Source of the DNA: Methanosarcinaceae archaeon
Lineage (GTDB): Archaea; Halobacteriota; Methanosarcinia; Methanosarcinales; Methanosarcinaceae
Reading direction: 5' to 3'
Length of the DNA stretch: 48,892 bases
NCBI GenBank assembly: GCA_020055655.1
Contig: JAIPUR010000019.1
Coordinates: 1 to 48,892 of the forward strand
In this document: positions 8,430 through 17,766 of the stretch, in pieces
How positions within the stretch are numbered: the stretch's first letter is position 1
Layout of the letters: every line of letters starts with the position of its first letter
The notes under the pieces: generated by a model
Databases searched by the model: none
What the model saw: only the letters and a program-made list of their open reading frames with translations
Told to the model about the DNA's origin: nothing
Program-made: the position numbers and the translations under genes

Positions 8430-10731
8430 GACAATGTATACTGCTACAAATATTAAATAAAGTAAAACAATGCAAAGTAAAATCCGGACGTTTAACAAAA
8501 ATTTAAAGTGCATACAGTTCAATAAAAATTAGAATATTACTAAAAATATCAAAAATCGACATTTGCAAAAATTTACTAATTACTTTCACGCATATTTTGA
8601 GATATTATTATTAAAAATGAGTATATTATAAGGCTATATTTATAATATTGTTTTTTGAGTGTTTACTCTATACTATTTGCATTGAATATGTTCATATCCA
8701 CATAGCATTAAATCTGCACTACTTTTTTAAAAATATACATCTAAATAGAACTAAATTTAAACTGTTTTTGTTATTCACTTAATTAACTTCGTTCATTACA
8801 TATACTATAAGAATAATATGAGATTTGTCTTGGTATAACTAAAGCATATACTTTTTTGTACTAAATAGTGGGGTTGAAGGCCGAAACAGCTCTATTCATA
8901 TAGACTTTAGAACAGCTCATTGAACAGAAATATAACAAAATATGGTTTTTCCGAAATTTCAATAAGCATGATTATAGACTATAAGAATGAATTTTTGTGT
9001 ACGCTTGATTACGATTTTAGCTACGTTATTTTGAAAACGGTAGCATAGGGGCTTATATTAAACAAATATTTTGTAAACTTGTAAAAAAAGCATTTTTTCT
9101 GATAATTAGACAAGATCTGGCGAAAAATCTCACACTGTCATAATAATTTGCTGAGTTGAAATTGTTTATAACTAATAGTAATTTAGTAAACAATTTTTAT
9201 TACATTTTTTGAATTTTGTCAACTCATAACTCTCAGAAAATTGAGCACTAAAATTAATTTTACGCAAAGTTTACTCATATGTTTCTAACTTACAACCCCT
9301 ATACTAAGCAAGTTAAAAATATTTTTATAAATATAGTCTTAATATATTGTTTTGAAAATGTACACAGTAGAAAAAAACAGATTGAGTTATTTAAACTAAT
9401 GCAATAATTTGATATGCTTATGGACTTGTAAAATATTAATGTTTTGCTTTTACCAATTATTTACGCAATTCTTAAAGACTCCTATTCTAAAAGTTGCATC
9501 ATTGAATAAAAAATATTACTTTGATTCCAGTCAGCTAAAAAAATCAATTATATTCGAAATAGCTAAAGTATTGAGTGATTAAACAATGATGGTAGTAGTT
9601 ATTGAAGGCCAATAAAAATAATAGTACCTATCATTAAATTCAAAAATATGGAACAAAGAATCAATAGAAAAATTCCAATAAATAAATTGATTTTTCACAT
9701 CCATTTTTTAATAATACTAAATATAGATTCCATCAATCCAAAATAATATAAATTGCACTAAACAAGAAGTTGCATAAAAATAGTGTGATGGCATCGATAA
9801 ATGATCGATGCCGGTGATGTCCCTACCCAACAACTTCACCTTGAACATATGTATATTTGAAATTTAACATATATAAGCATGACGATAGAACCATATTTGC
9901 AGTGTTTTCAAGTGATCAGAGGAAAATCAGCACAAAACTTTATAAAATAAATGTTACATCTTAGTAATAAATTATACAATTTTAGTTTTTATTCACCTAT
10001 GTTAATTAATATATTTAGCAATTAAAAAGTGTAGCAGAATGAAATTAGATTTATTTTTATAAAAATAGCATTAATTAATAAACACTTCTAGTAAATATTA
10101 TTTAAATTAAAAAACATATTTAGAATTATAATATCATGTCACTATAATCTATTACTTTAATAATAAATTTTGAGTATGTACTTGCTATTAATATTGCATA
10201 TGTTAAATCAAATTAATTTGTAAAATACATTTTGACAATATTAACATTCATAGATATTATACTGATATTTTTGAATTTTTGCTATACTTATTAAATTACA
10301 CCTCACTTTTTTAAAGGAATATATTGATATATAATAAATACAAGCTTATAAATAGTTCTTATGTAGAATGATAAGTTTATTCTGATAAATAAGTACACAA
10401 ATGATCAATGCACATATCGTATGTAAAACAAATTATTTAACAAAAATAATATTTTACCTGTTAAATAATTTATCCATTTTAAATCAATATTACTTTAATA
10501 CCAACTTTGTATATTATCAAAATATGAAAATAATAATTAATAAACCATATTATTTAATATGTATATTCAGCAATAGCAATTGTTGTTTTTCAGCAATTTC
10601 AAAAAATGAGGGGAAAAATGAGAGTTCATTTTTCAAATAATTGGGTAAATAGGTGATTATAAACAATATTTTTCAATGGTAATAACTATTAACTTTGAGT
10701 CCTTTTCCTGTAGGCCAAGGGGTAAAAGGGA
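8430..10731. other. 2.3-kb AT-rich region without recognisable genes
   Basis: This is the longest gene-free stretch in the window. Both strands are closed by frequent stop codons; the only open frame of any size (10401-10640) is low-complexity AT-rich sequence with no ribosome site and I do not accept it. Two places stand out against the background: a GC-richer patch at 8868-8925, where AACAGCTC occurs twice 26 bases apart (8885-8892 and 8911-8918), and the hairpin at 9790-9812 described separately. No transposase, CRISPR array or rRNA is visible. The last bases before 10732 carry the ribosome site of the MFS gene. Confidence 0.7.
9790..9812. other. GC-rich perfect hairpin, candidate structured RNA or terminator
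   Basis: GGCATCGAT and ATCGATGCC form a perfect nine-base-pair stem around a five-base loop, in DNA that is otherwise about 80 percent AT. The following 30 bases remain GC-rich and contain GGTGA and TCACC, which could form a second, weaker stem. On the minus strand the hairpin is followed by CTATTTTT, the arrangement of a terminator or of a small RNA's 3' end. No coding frame explains it. Confidence 0.4.
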
Positions 10732-11862
10732 ATGGACAAAAACAGATTTTTACTATATTCAACGATATTTTTGATAATGGGATTATCGGATGCGGTTATT
10801 CCCGTATTACCAGAGCTTGCTGCAGCAAATAATGGAAGCAATGGAGCTTTTGCATCCAGTTTACTATTCTCAGGTTACTTCATTGGAGCACTACTAACAA
10901 TGCTTCCTTTCGGGATACTTGCTGACCGCTATGATCATTTAAGATTTATTGTCCTGTCAGTACTTCTGACATTGGTTTCTGGAATGTTTTTAGCAATAAG
11001 TGATAACTTATATATCCTGATAGTTGCACGCTTCATGGAGGGATCTGCATGTGGTGCATTTTTCCCGGCTGCATATGCAATGCTATCTGAATACGTCAAT
11101 AAGAATCGTTACATCGGTGAGCTTAATTTCCTGTTAAATGCTGGCCTGGCACTTGGTGTAGCAATTGCAGGATACCTAACACAATGGTTCATCAGAGGCG
11201 GTATATTTTTGTTTACCGGACTTGCAGGCATCCTGTTCCTGATAGGTTTATTGATGCTCAGATCCCAACCAAACATTGTAAGGATCAAAAGCAAAGAACC
11301 CTTCACAACATCAGTAATATCAGAGATAAGAAAATTTAGATTTATATTGTTTAACAAAAATTACATAAGTATATGGATAACTACTTTCCTGCTTTTCGGT
11401 ATCAGTGGGGTTTTAATGGCATTCTATCCGGACTTTAGTAAAGATTTTCTTAGTAAAACCGAGCTTGGAGTAACAATTGGACTGCTCTACGTAAGTTCAA
11501 TGATAACAAATATCGTAGTTGGAAGAGCCAATATAAATTACCGGGAAATGATCAAATATGGTATCATAATAGCTTCTCTGGGTACATTAATATCAATAAA
11601 ATATCCATTGATCGGTTTTACACTAATAGGAGTGGGAACAGGAGCTGGCATGATAGGGCTTCCAATAGCAGTAACTCACATGAACATAAAAAAAGGCGTA
11701 GCAATGGGATTTTTCAATACAAGCACATATGCAGGCCTGGGAATCATGCCCATATTACTTGGTTTCTTCCTAAATACACTTGGATTCCAGCTTCTTTTTG
11801 CAATTAGTGCCTTAATCCTGTTCCTGTCTATATTCTTTAAGGATGGGCTTAAAAGCGAGTGA
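10732..11862 (+). CDS. MFS transporter
   Basis: A 376-residue polytopic membrane protein with about twelve hydrophobic helices. The cytoplasmic loop between helices 2 and 3 carries the family signature as GILADRYDHLRF (canonical G-x-L-a-D-r-x-G-r/k), and helix 5 has the GLALGVAIAGYL pattern found in drug:H+ antiporters. Its length matches compact 12-helix exporters. An AAGGGGTAAAAGGGA ribosome region lies just before the ATG. The next gene, a secreted phosphatase-superfamily protein, is on the same strand 64 bases downstream but has its own TATA-like region, so coupling is uncertain. The substrate cannot be read from sequence. Confidence 0.85.
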   Translation: MDKNRFLLYSTIFLIMGLSDAVIPVLPELAAANNGSNGAFASSLLFSGYFIGALLTMLPFGILADRYDHLRFIVLSVLLTLVSGMFLAISDNLYILIVARFMEGSACGAFFPAAYAMLSEYVNKNRYIGELNFLLNAGLALGVAIAGYLTQWFIRGGIFLFTGLAGILFLIGLLMLRSQPNIVRIKSKEPFTTSVISEIRKFRFILFNKNYISIWITTFLLFGISGVLMAFYPDFSKDFLSKTELGVTIGLLYVSSMITNIVVGRANINYREMIKYGIIIASLGTLISIKYPLIGFTLIGVGTGAGMIGLPIAVTHMNIKKGVAMGFFNTSTYAGLGIMPILLGFFLNTLGFQLLFAISALILFLSIFFKDGLKSE

Positions 11863-11926
11863 AAACTTTAATATTTTTAAAAATTAAATCGAAAAATTAT
11901 TAAACTTAGTATTATTATTTTGTACA

Positions 11927-13375
11927 ATGTTCAAAAACGATTCTCTGAATTGTGCATATATTTTAAGAATATTGGCCTGTATACTGGTTCTAAGCTTATG
12001 TATTTTCCCTGCCAGTGCAATAATTGTTGATGTGGCCCCGACAAATGCACCACATGGAGCTGTTATATTAATAATGGATGGCGTTAGTTCTTGTTATATT
12101 TATCCTGAGTTTACACCCTACGCAATAGATGGGTCACTTATTGAAAAAGCAGACAACGACAACATGTCATTTATATTCGACCAGAGTTGTCGGGTTTTAG
12201 ATGTGGTTGCACCTCAAACGTATACGGAAGCCGGACATTCCGTTCTAGTTACTGGTTACTCTAGGGCTGATGGAGATATTGTTGGGGGATATGACACAAC
12301 GATATACGATGTGGCACACGATTATGATTACCTGACGTTTGCAATCATGGAAAAGGGTGATTTCTCATCCATGTGCGAAGAACAGAATGTTGTGGTCCAT
12401 GATGCTACCAACTCAATAAACAATCCTGAAATGCTTGTCAAGACCAATATTCACTCAATCGATAACAAAAAAATATCAATGGATGTAGCTAAGTTCTTTC
12501 AAGATCAAGCATCCATAATTCCTTTTCAGCTACAGAATTACCCGGAAGGCTCTATAGAAAGATACAATGCTTACAATAAATGGGCAATTGAAACTGCGAT
12601 CAATAACATTGAATTTATGGCACGGACTTATCCAGAAGAACATTATATCCTTACTATCAACGTAGGAGCCACCGATTCTGCAGGTCACTACAAAAAAGAT
12701 TCAGGTTATATTGCAACTATAGAAGGAATAGATAGTGTTTGTAAAACTCTCTACGACACCTGTAATGAGAATAATATAGCATTCGTCATGACAGCTGATC
12801 ACGGCATGGCATTTTCCACAGAAGATTCACGCGGTGGACATCAATCGAAAAAATATTCCGTAACCACAGAAGCACAAAAGGTCCCATTTGTAATATCCTC
12901 CCCGAATGTAAAAAGTGGATTAGTTCAAGGCGAATTTGGTCAGGAGGACATTCCCCCGACAATTCTTTCAGTTCTGGAGCTTCCGGATAAATTGAGGCTT
13001 GCAGATGGTTCTACAATACCAGTAACAAAACATATAACACTGAACATAAAGACCTTTGAAACTGGTAACATAATTCTTCTGAATAATGGAATGATACTTG
13101 CTGAAGCTAGTAGTACCAGCAACTGCCTTTTCAGAGGAATTGAACCTGGTCCTAATTATACAATCAGATTTCTACCAGATGCAGACGAAAACAATGTACT
13201 TGAACAAAAAATCGATCTTCAAAAAAGTGAGACTATTGTTTTTAGTTCATCTTCCCATAAATCTTTAGAAAATAATGAACTGCTAAATTCCCGGCATATA
13301 ATTGGCGGTTCACTCATTGCTTTGATAAATGTCACTGGCCTAATAATGATACGGAGAATATTGAAAAGTGGATAA
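11927..13375 (+). CDS. Membrane-anchored alkaline phosphatase-superfamily hydrolase
   Basis: A 482-residue exported protein: an N-terminal signal helix (about residues 9-32), a catalytic domain of the alkaline phosphatase/sulfatase/phosphodiesterase superfamily, and a C-terminal transmembrane helix (about 455-477) followed by a short basic tail. Metal-site landmarks are ILIMDGVSS (first aspartate), NVGATDSAGHY, TADHGMAF (Asp-His pair) and GGHQSKK, then VPFVISSPN. The domain order matches metal-dependent phosphoesterases related to phosphopentomutase and bisphosphoglycerate-independent phosphoglycerate mutase. It probably acts outside the cell on phosphate or sulfate esters or on surface glycans. 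Nothing nearby fixes the substrate. Confidence 0.75.
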   Translation: MFKNDSLNCAYILRILACILVLSLCIFPASAIIVDVAPTNAPHGAVILIMDGVSSCYIYPEFTPYAIDGSLIEKADNDNMSFIFDQSCRVLDVVAPQTYTEAGHSVLVTGYSRADGDIVGGYDTTIYDVAHDYDYLTFAIMEKGDFSSMCEEQNVVVHDATNSINNPEMLVKTNIHSIDNKKISMDVAKFFQDQASIIPFQLQNYPEGSIERYNAYNKWAIETAINNIEFMARTYPEEHYILTINVGATDSAGHYKKDSGYIATIEGIDSVCKTLYDTCNENNIAFVMTADHGMAFSTEDSRGGHQSKKYSVTTEAQKVPFVISSPNVKSGLVQGEFGQEDIPPTILSVLELPDKLRLADGSTIPVTKHITLNIKTFETGNIILLNNGMILAEASSTSNCLFRGIEPGPNYTIRFLPDADENNVLEQKIDLQKSETIVFSSSSHKSLENNELLNSRHIIGGSLIALINVTGLIMIRRILKSG

Positions 13376-13528
13376 AACAGAAAAATACCTTTGATCGACC
13401 TATGTCTAAAATAAGGAGGAATGTTTTGAGATATATCGAAACAGGTCTTTGATATTGAAAAAAGAGCACCAGTTTTATTGACGCTGTTTTATAATGTTCC
13501 ACTGCCTTAACTACAACCCAATATAGTG

Positions 13529-13554
13529 CTATTTATTAACATGTTAATAAATAG
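13529..13554. promoter_or_regulatory. Perfect 26-bp palindrome, likely operator of the sulfur operon
   Basis: The half-site CTATTTATTAACA is followed immediately by its exact reverse complement, giving a 26-bp palindrome with no spacer. A TATA-like TTATATAT lies only five bases downstream (13560-13567). A factor bound to the palindrome would touch the TFB recognition element of that promoter, so it could repress or activate transcription of tusA-dsrE-iscS-iscU. The dyad could also form an RNA hairpin, but it lies upstream of the predicted start site. Confidence 0.6.
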
Positions 13555-13672
13555 AATAATTATATATGATCTTTTTTTGTCAGGACTAATTGATGAGTAA
13601 CATTCTTAAATACTCTAAGATAATAGTATTATATGGATATCTGAATTGATTTTACTTATATGGGGAGTTAGT

Positions 13673-13894
13673 ATGACAGAAGTAGAAATTGATGTGAGGG
13701 GGGAGACCTGTCCGGTACCTCTTGTTGAGTTCCGTAAAGCTTTGCGAAAGGCTTCATCCGGGGATGAACTAATAGTCATAGGCAACCATCCTGCATCAAA
13801 AGTAGAAATACCTATGGCATCTGAAGTTATGGGTCTTGAAGTCGTCGATATTGAAGAAAAGAACGATGAATGGAAGATCAGAGTAAAGAAATAG
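13673..13894 (+). CDS. tusA: TusA-family sulfur carrier
   Basis: A 73-residue protein of the TusA/YeeD/SirA family. The conserved persulfide cysteine is Cys13 in GETCPVPL, followed by the helix VEFRKALRKASSGDEL and the C-terminal strands. The start at 13673 is set by a GGGGAG site five bases upstream; a longer frame from 13646 lacks one. TusA proteins receive sulfur from a cysteine desulfurase and hand it to acceptors for tRNA thiolation, molybdopterin or FeS synthesis. Here it is first in an operon with a DsrE-like protein (10-base gap), a cysteine desulfurase homologue and an IscU fusion, which supports a persulfide relay. Two TATA-like boxes lie upstream, at 13560 and about 13626. Confidence 0.85.
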   Translation: MTEVEIDVRGETCPVPLVEFRKALRKASSGDELIVIGNHPASKVEIPMASEVMGLEVVDIEEKNDEWKIRVKK

Positions 13895-13904
13895 GTGATA
13901 AGAT

Positions 13905-14324
<420 letters not shown>

Positions 14325-14357
14325 TTTGCATATAATAACCAACAATGGAGGGTATAA

Positions 14358-15527
14358 ATGTTTGGGGAAATGACATATCTTGATAATGCTGCCAGTACAC
14401 GATTAGATGAAAAAGTACTGGAAGCTATGAAACCGTATTATTTTGAGACTTATGCGGTTGCAACATCTGAATTTGGATATTCCATGGGAATAGATGCTAA
14501 AGAAGGACTGCAGGAAGCCCGGGAAATGATTGCCAGGTCCATTGCTGCTTCAGCAGAGGAAATTGTTTTTACATCAGGAGACACCGAGTCAAGTAATATG
14601 GCCATAAAAGGTGTTGCTCAGGCACTGCAGGATAAAAAAGGGAAGCATATAATAATTTCAAAAATTGAGGATTTCTCAGTCCTGAACACTGCAAAAATGA
14701 TGGAAAAACAGGGATTTAATGTTAGTTTTATAAATGTAGATTCCGAAGGAATACTTGATCTGGAAGAATTAAAAAATACAATAACAGATGAAACTATACT
14801 TGTATCCATACAGCATGCGAACCAGGAGATAGGTACTCTTCAGAATATCGAAGCAATTGCTAAGATATGCAAAGAGAAAGATCTAGTAATGCACACCGAT
14901 GCAACTCATAGTTATATGAGAGTGCCAATTGATGTTACAAAAATACCTGTCGATCTTATCACAATCTCAGCCCATACCATCCATGGTCCACGTGGCATAG
15001 GAGCTTTGTACATCAGAGAAGGTACCCCCATAAATAAATGGATGGATGGCGGTTTTCAGGAAGCGAATAGACGTGCCGGCCTTGAAAATATACCTGCAGC
15101 CGTTGGATTTGCAAAGGCAGTAGAACTAGTGACAGCTGAAGAGACTGAAAAGCTTGCATCACTGCGTGATTATACTATCAAGCGTGCTGAAGAAGAAATA
15201 CCACATGTAACACTAAATGGAAGCAGAGATCAAAGATTACCCCAGAATGCAAATATCACATTCCATTATGTGGAAGGTGAGTCCATGACACTACATCTTG
15301 ATATGCGTGGTTTTGCAGTGAGTACAGGATCAGCGTGTTTTAGCCGTTCCCTCGAAGCAAGTCATGTTATAATGGGTATTGGCGGAGATCACGAAAGAGC
15401 ACATGGATCAATTCGTTTCACATTTGGACGCTATAACAGCAAAGAAGATGTTGATGCTGTAATGGATTCAATAAAGGATATCGTAGCACAGCTCCGGGCT
15501 ATAAGTCCGCTTTATGATAGTAATTAG
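14358..15527 (+). CDS. iscS: IscS/NifS-like cysteine desulfurase homologue lacking the PLP lysine
   Basis: A 389-residue class V aminotransferase-fold protein of the NifS/IscS group. The N-terminal MTYLDNAAST, the phosphate-binding TSGDTESSN (residues 72-80), QHANQEIG (152-159) and the PLP-ring aspartate Asp181 match the family. The mobile-loop cysteine that receives sulfur is Cys327 in STGSACFSRS. However, the lysine that forms the Schiff base with PLP (SAHK in typical IscS) is Thr207 (SAHTIHGPRG, codon ACC at 14976-14978), and the glutamine after the aspartate is histidine. From memory, Archaeoglobus fulgidus IscS also lacks this lysine and still forms an IscS-IscU complex. GGAGGG five bases upstream sets the start. 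It may act as a sulfur scaffold or use another amine. Confidence 0.85.
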   Translation: MFGEMTYLDNAASTRLDEKVLEAMKPYYFETYAVATSEFGYSMGIDAKEGLQEAREMIARSIAASAEEIVFTSGDTESSNMAIKGVAQALQDKKGKHIIISKIEDFSVLNTAKMMEKQGFNVSFINVDSEGILDLEELKNTITDETILVSIQHANQEIGTLQNIEAIAKICKEKDLVMHTDATHSYMRVPIDVTKIPVDLITISAHTIHGPRGIGALYIREGTPINKWMDGGFQEANRRAGLENIPAAVGFAKAVELVTAEETEKLASLRDYTIKRAEEEIPHVTLNGSRDQRLPQNANITFHYVEGESMTLHLDMRGFAVSTGSACFSRSLEASHVIMGIGGDHERAHGSIRFTFGRYNSKEDVDAVMDSIKDIVAQLRAISPLYDSN

Positions 15528-15538
15528 AGGTGATAAAA

Positions 15539-16174
15539 TTGAAGTTCCCATACAGTGAGAAAGTTCTTGAGCATTTCAAGAATCCCAAAAATGTTGGCAA
15601 AATAGAAGAAGCCGATGGAAAAGGGATGGAAGGAAGTCCTGCATGTGGTGATATGGTAGCAGTTTATCTCGATGTCAACGAAGAAACAATGATAATAGAA
15701 GATGCTAAGTTCGAATCATATGGCTGTGCATCAAATATTGCAACAGCATCCATAATTACCGAGATGGCAAAAGGCAAAACACTTGAAGAAGCAAAAAAAA
15801 TCACCTGGAAAGAAGCTACTGAGGAATTGGGTGGGCTTCCTCCTGTTAAAGCACATTGCTCCGTATTGGCAGTAGAAGGTCTAAGAGCTGCTATTCGTGA
15901 TTATGAGGAAAAGCATGGACTTATTACTGAGAATGAGCCAACAACTGTTGATGTTGTAAGAAGCCGGCTTAAGCACGTAATGAACCCAATGGCCGGTCTT
16001 GATATAATCCGTACAGAGCTGGTAAGCAAGATAGAAGTCAATGATGGTGTTGTGAGAATACTGATCGACCTCCCATCTACCCACCAGTTTGCAGCTGCGA
16101 TCAAAGAAGATACCCTTGAAAAAATCGAATCTCTCTGGGATGTAAAAGAAGTAAACATCGTTTTCACTGAATGA
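15539..16174 (+). CDS. iscU: IscU scaffold fused to a DUF59/MIP18-type domain
   Basis: A 211-residue two-domain protein. Residues 1-125 are IscU/NifU-N: YSEKVLEHFKNPKNVG, then the three cluster-ligand cysteines at Cys36 (SPACGD), Cys63 (YGCASN) and Cys107 (KAHCSVL), with Asp38 at the position that labilises the cluster. Residues 135-211 look like a DUF59/PaaD/MIP18 domain: VRSRLKHVMNPMAGLDII, then VRILIDLPSTHQFAAAI and the closing VKEVNIVF strand. In separate proteins that domain helps FeS cluster transfer. The start is TTG at 15539, four bases after GGTGAT; a GTG at 15530 lies inside the ribosome site. The gene begins 11 bases after the desulfurase stop, so scaffold and sulfur source are made together. 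Confidence 0.8.
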   Translation: MKFPYSEKVLEHFKNPKNVGKIEEADGKGMEGSPACGDMVAVYLDVNEETMIIEDAKFESYGCASNIATASIITEMAKGKTLEEAKKITWKEATEELGGLPPVKAHCSVLAVEGLRAAIRDYEEKHGLITENEPTTVDVVRSRLKHVMNPMAGLDIIRTELVSKIEVNDGVVRILIDLPSTHQFAAAIKEDTLEKIESLWDVKEVNIVFTE

Positions 16175-16217
16175 ATTCGATCTTATTTTTTTTATCTCTT
16201 GGACAAAGCCTTAATAT

Positions 16218-16982
16218 TTGAATATAAATAGTGATAATGTGAGATTGAATAATGACCTTAGTGTGAATTCAGATGATCTGGAAGATTTTCAGAATAAAAT
16301 CAATGTTCATTTCGCAGATCAATGCCTTTTAATTCAGGCGTTGACACACGGTTCTCTTTTTAGCGGTGATAGTGAAAAACTGGCAACTTTTAAAAAGGCT
16401 AATAAGCTCGAAGATACAGATTATGAAAAGCTGGAATTTCTTGGGGATTCGGTTCTTGGTTTGATAGTTGCAGAATATGCCTATTATGACAAAGAAATTA
16501 AAGATTACACAAAGAAGACAGGTAAATCAATAGAAGGCGTTTGTACAGATCTCAAAAAAACACTCGTTTCAAATGAAAGTTTGAAATCAATAGCAAACAA
16601 ACTAGATCTTGATAATTATGTCCTGTGTGGACCTCATGTTAATATTGACGGTAAGTTACCAGATATTATAGAATCTCTAATTGGCTCTATATATCTTGGT
16701 AGTTTAGGTTACTGCCAGGCAAGAAAATTCGTTTACACATTTTTTGAACTTGAAAAGGCACTGAACAAAATCCCTCATTTGAATCCTAAAGGAAAGATTA
16801 AAGAATTCTTCGATAAACAAGAATCAGATTTCGAATATAGGGTCTTAAGTGAACAGGGAATGGCTCATGACAAATGTTTTATTGTTGGTTTATTTGTTGA
16901 TGGAGAATTGATTTTGGAAGGATATGGTAAAAAGATCAAGGATGCTGAGAAGGATGCTGCAGAAAAATACCTTCAAAGTTGA
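16218..16982 (+). CDS. rnc: Ribonuclease III
   Basis: A 254-residue RNase III with its catalytic domain at about residues 20-170 and a double-stranded-RNA-binding domain at 184-254. The signature LEFLGDSVL is at residues 72-80, and the second acidic pair is Asp149 and Glu152 in PDIIESLIGSIYLG. The dsRBD runs from NPKGKIKEFFDKQ to the end, finishing with KDAEKDAAEKYL. Bacterial-type RNase III is uncommon in archaea and is known mainly from some Methanosarcina relatives, so old transfer from bacteria is likely. The start is uncertain: TTG at 16218 opens the frame without a ribosome site and overlaps a TATA-like AATATAAATA, while GTG at 16239 is preceded by AGTGAT. Confidence 0.85.
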   Translation: MNINSDNVRLNNDLSVNSDDLEDFQNKINVHFADQCLLIQALTHGSLFSGDSEKLATFKKANKLEDTDYEKLEFLGDSVLGLIVAEYAYYDKEIKDYTKKTGKSIEGVCTDLKKTLVSNESLKSIANKLDLDNYVLCGPHVNIDGKLPDIIESLIGSIYLGSLGYCQARKFVYTFFELEKALNKIPHLNPKGKIKEFFDKQESDFEYRVLSEQGMAHDKCFIVGLFVDGELILEGYGKKIKDAEKDAAEKYLQS

Positions 16983-17150
16983 TTTAGTTCCAACTTGATC
17001 ACCTCTACTTTCACTTCACTTCACTTTATTTTTCTTTATTTAGCTGGGAGTGCAAATATGAATTCAGAATTTCAGTAAAGAATGACCTTTTTCATTTATC
17101 TATGATAACTTTATATGTTTATATAACAACTATCTTAACGGAGGGATTTA

Positions 17151-17744
17151 ATGCGAGTAATTATTGCTTCTGGATTATCGGGTAATGAGAAAAAGAGAAC
17201 AATTTTTGCAATTGCAAAAGATATTGCTGCTAAAGGGAGCAATCTAGCTGTTGTTCTTACTGAAGCAGACGAGCATGATGTGAAAAGTGAGATAATTGAT
17301 GTTCCTGGAATTCATCCAAGGGAAATGATCTCCAGTTGTGTTCCTTGCAGCTTTCAATTCGACCTGATAAATGAGATCGAAAAAATAAGAAAGATACCTG
17401 ATGTTGAATTTATCATAATAGAACTACCATTCAGTTCAATACCAAATGATATACAGGAAGCTCTTGAAAATATGAACTATGAAGATATGACATTTGCGCC
17501 ATTACTTTATGTTATTGATGCTAAACAGATGGAATCCAGTATCACCAAGATTCCAAAACTTATCAAAACTCAAATAACAAATTCCCAAATTCTTTCTATA
17601 AACACCGATGATGCTTCTGCAGAAAAGATAAGTGCATTAAGCAGCACATTAAAAGATATGAATCCTTCTGCCAATGTTGTGGATTTCTCTTTAAATTCTA
17701 AAGGACAGGATTTTGAGAACTTAATAAGTTTATTTAATAATTGA
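17151..17744 (+). CDS. CobW/HypB-like P-loop protein with degenerate Walker A
   Basis: A 197-residue protein with the layout of the SIMIBI class (CobW, HypB, UreG, CooC-like): MRVIIASGLSGNEKKRT at the N-terminus, ANLAVVL-type second strand, and EFIIIELPF as Walker B-like strand. The Walker A differs from G-x4-GKT: the second glycine is Glu13 and the lysine is followed by Lys15 rather than Ser/Thr. Cys63 and Cys66 form a CVPC motif, at about the place where CobW-family metallochaperones have their metal-binding cysteines. GGAGGGATTTA precedes the ATG and a TATA box lies near 17110. It converges on a corrinoid methyltransferase-like gene 28 bases away, suggesting but not proving a role in cofactor or metal delivery. 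Confidence 0.6.
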   Translation: MRVIIASGLSGNEKKRTIFAIAKDIAAKGSNLAVVLTEADEHDVKSEIIDVPGIHPREMISSCVPCSFQFDLINEIEKIRKIPDVEFIIIELPFSSIPNDIQEALENMNYEDMTFAPLLYVIDAKQMESSITKIPKLIKTQITNSQILSINTDDASAEKISALSSTLKDMNPSANVVDFSLNSKGQDFENLISLFNN

Positions 17745-17766
17745 ACTATAAATAAAAGAACAATAT

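Noticed and set aside
9041-9310. Inverted repeats around ATAGGGG and CCCCTAT as an insertion-sequence end pair
   Set aside because: Only about seven contiguous bases match, no target duplication and no transposase frame between them.
10401-10640. A 79-codon open frame in the AT-rich gap
   Set aside because: Low-complexity Ile/Asn/Tyr-rich translation expected of AT-rich DNA, no ribosome site or TATA box at the right distance, no recognisable family.
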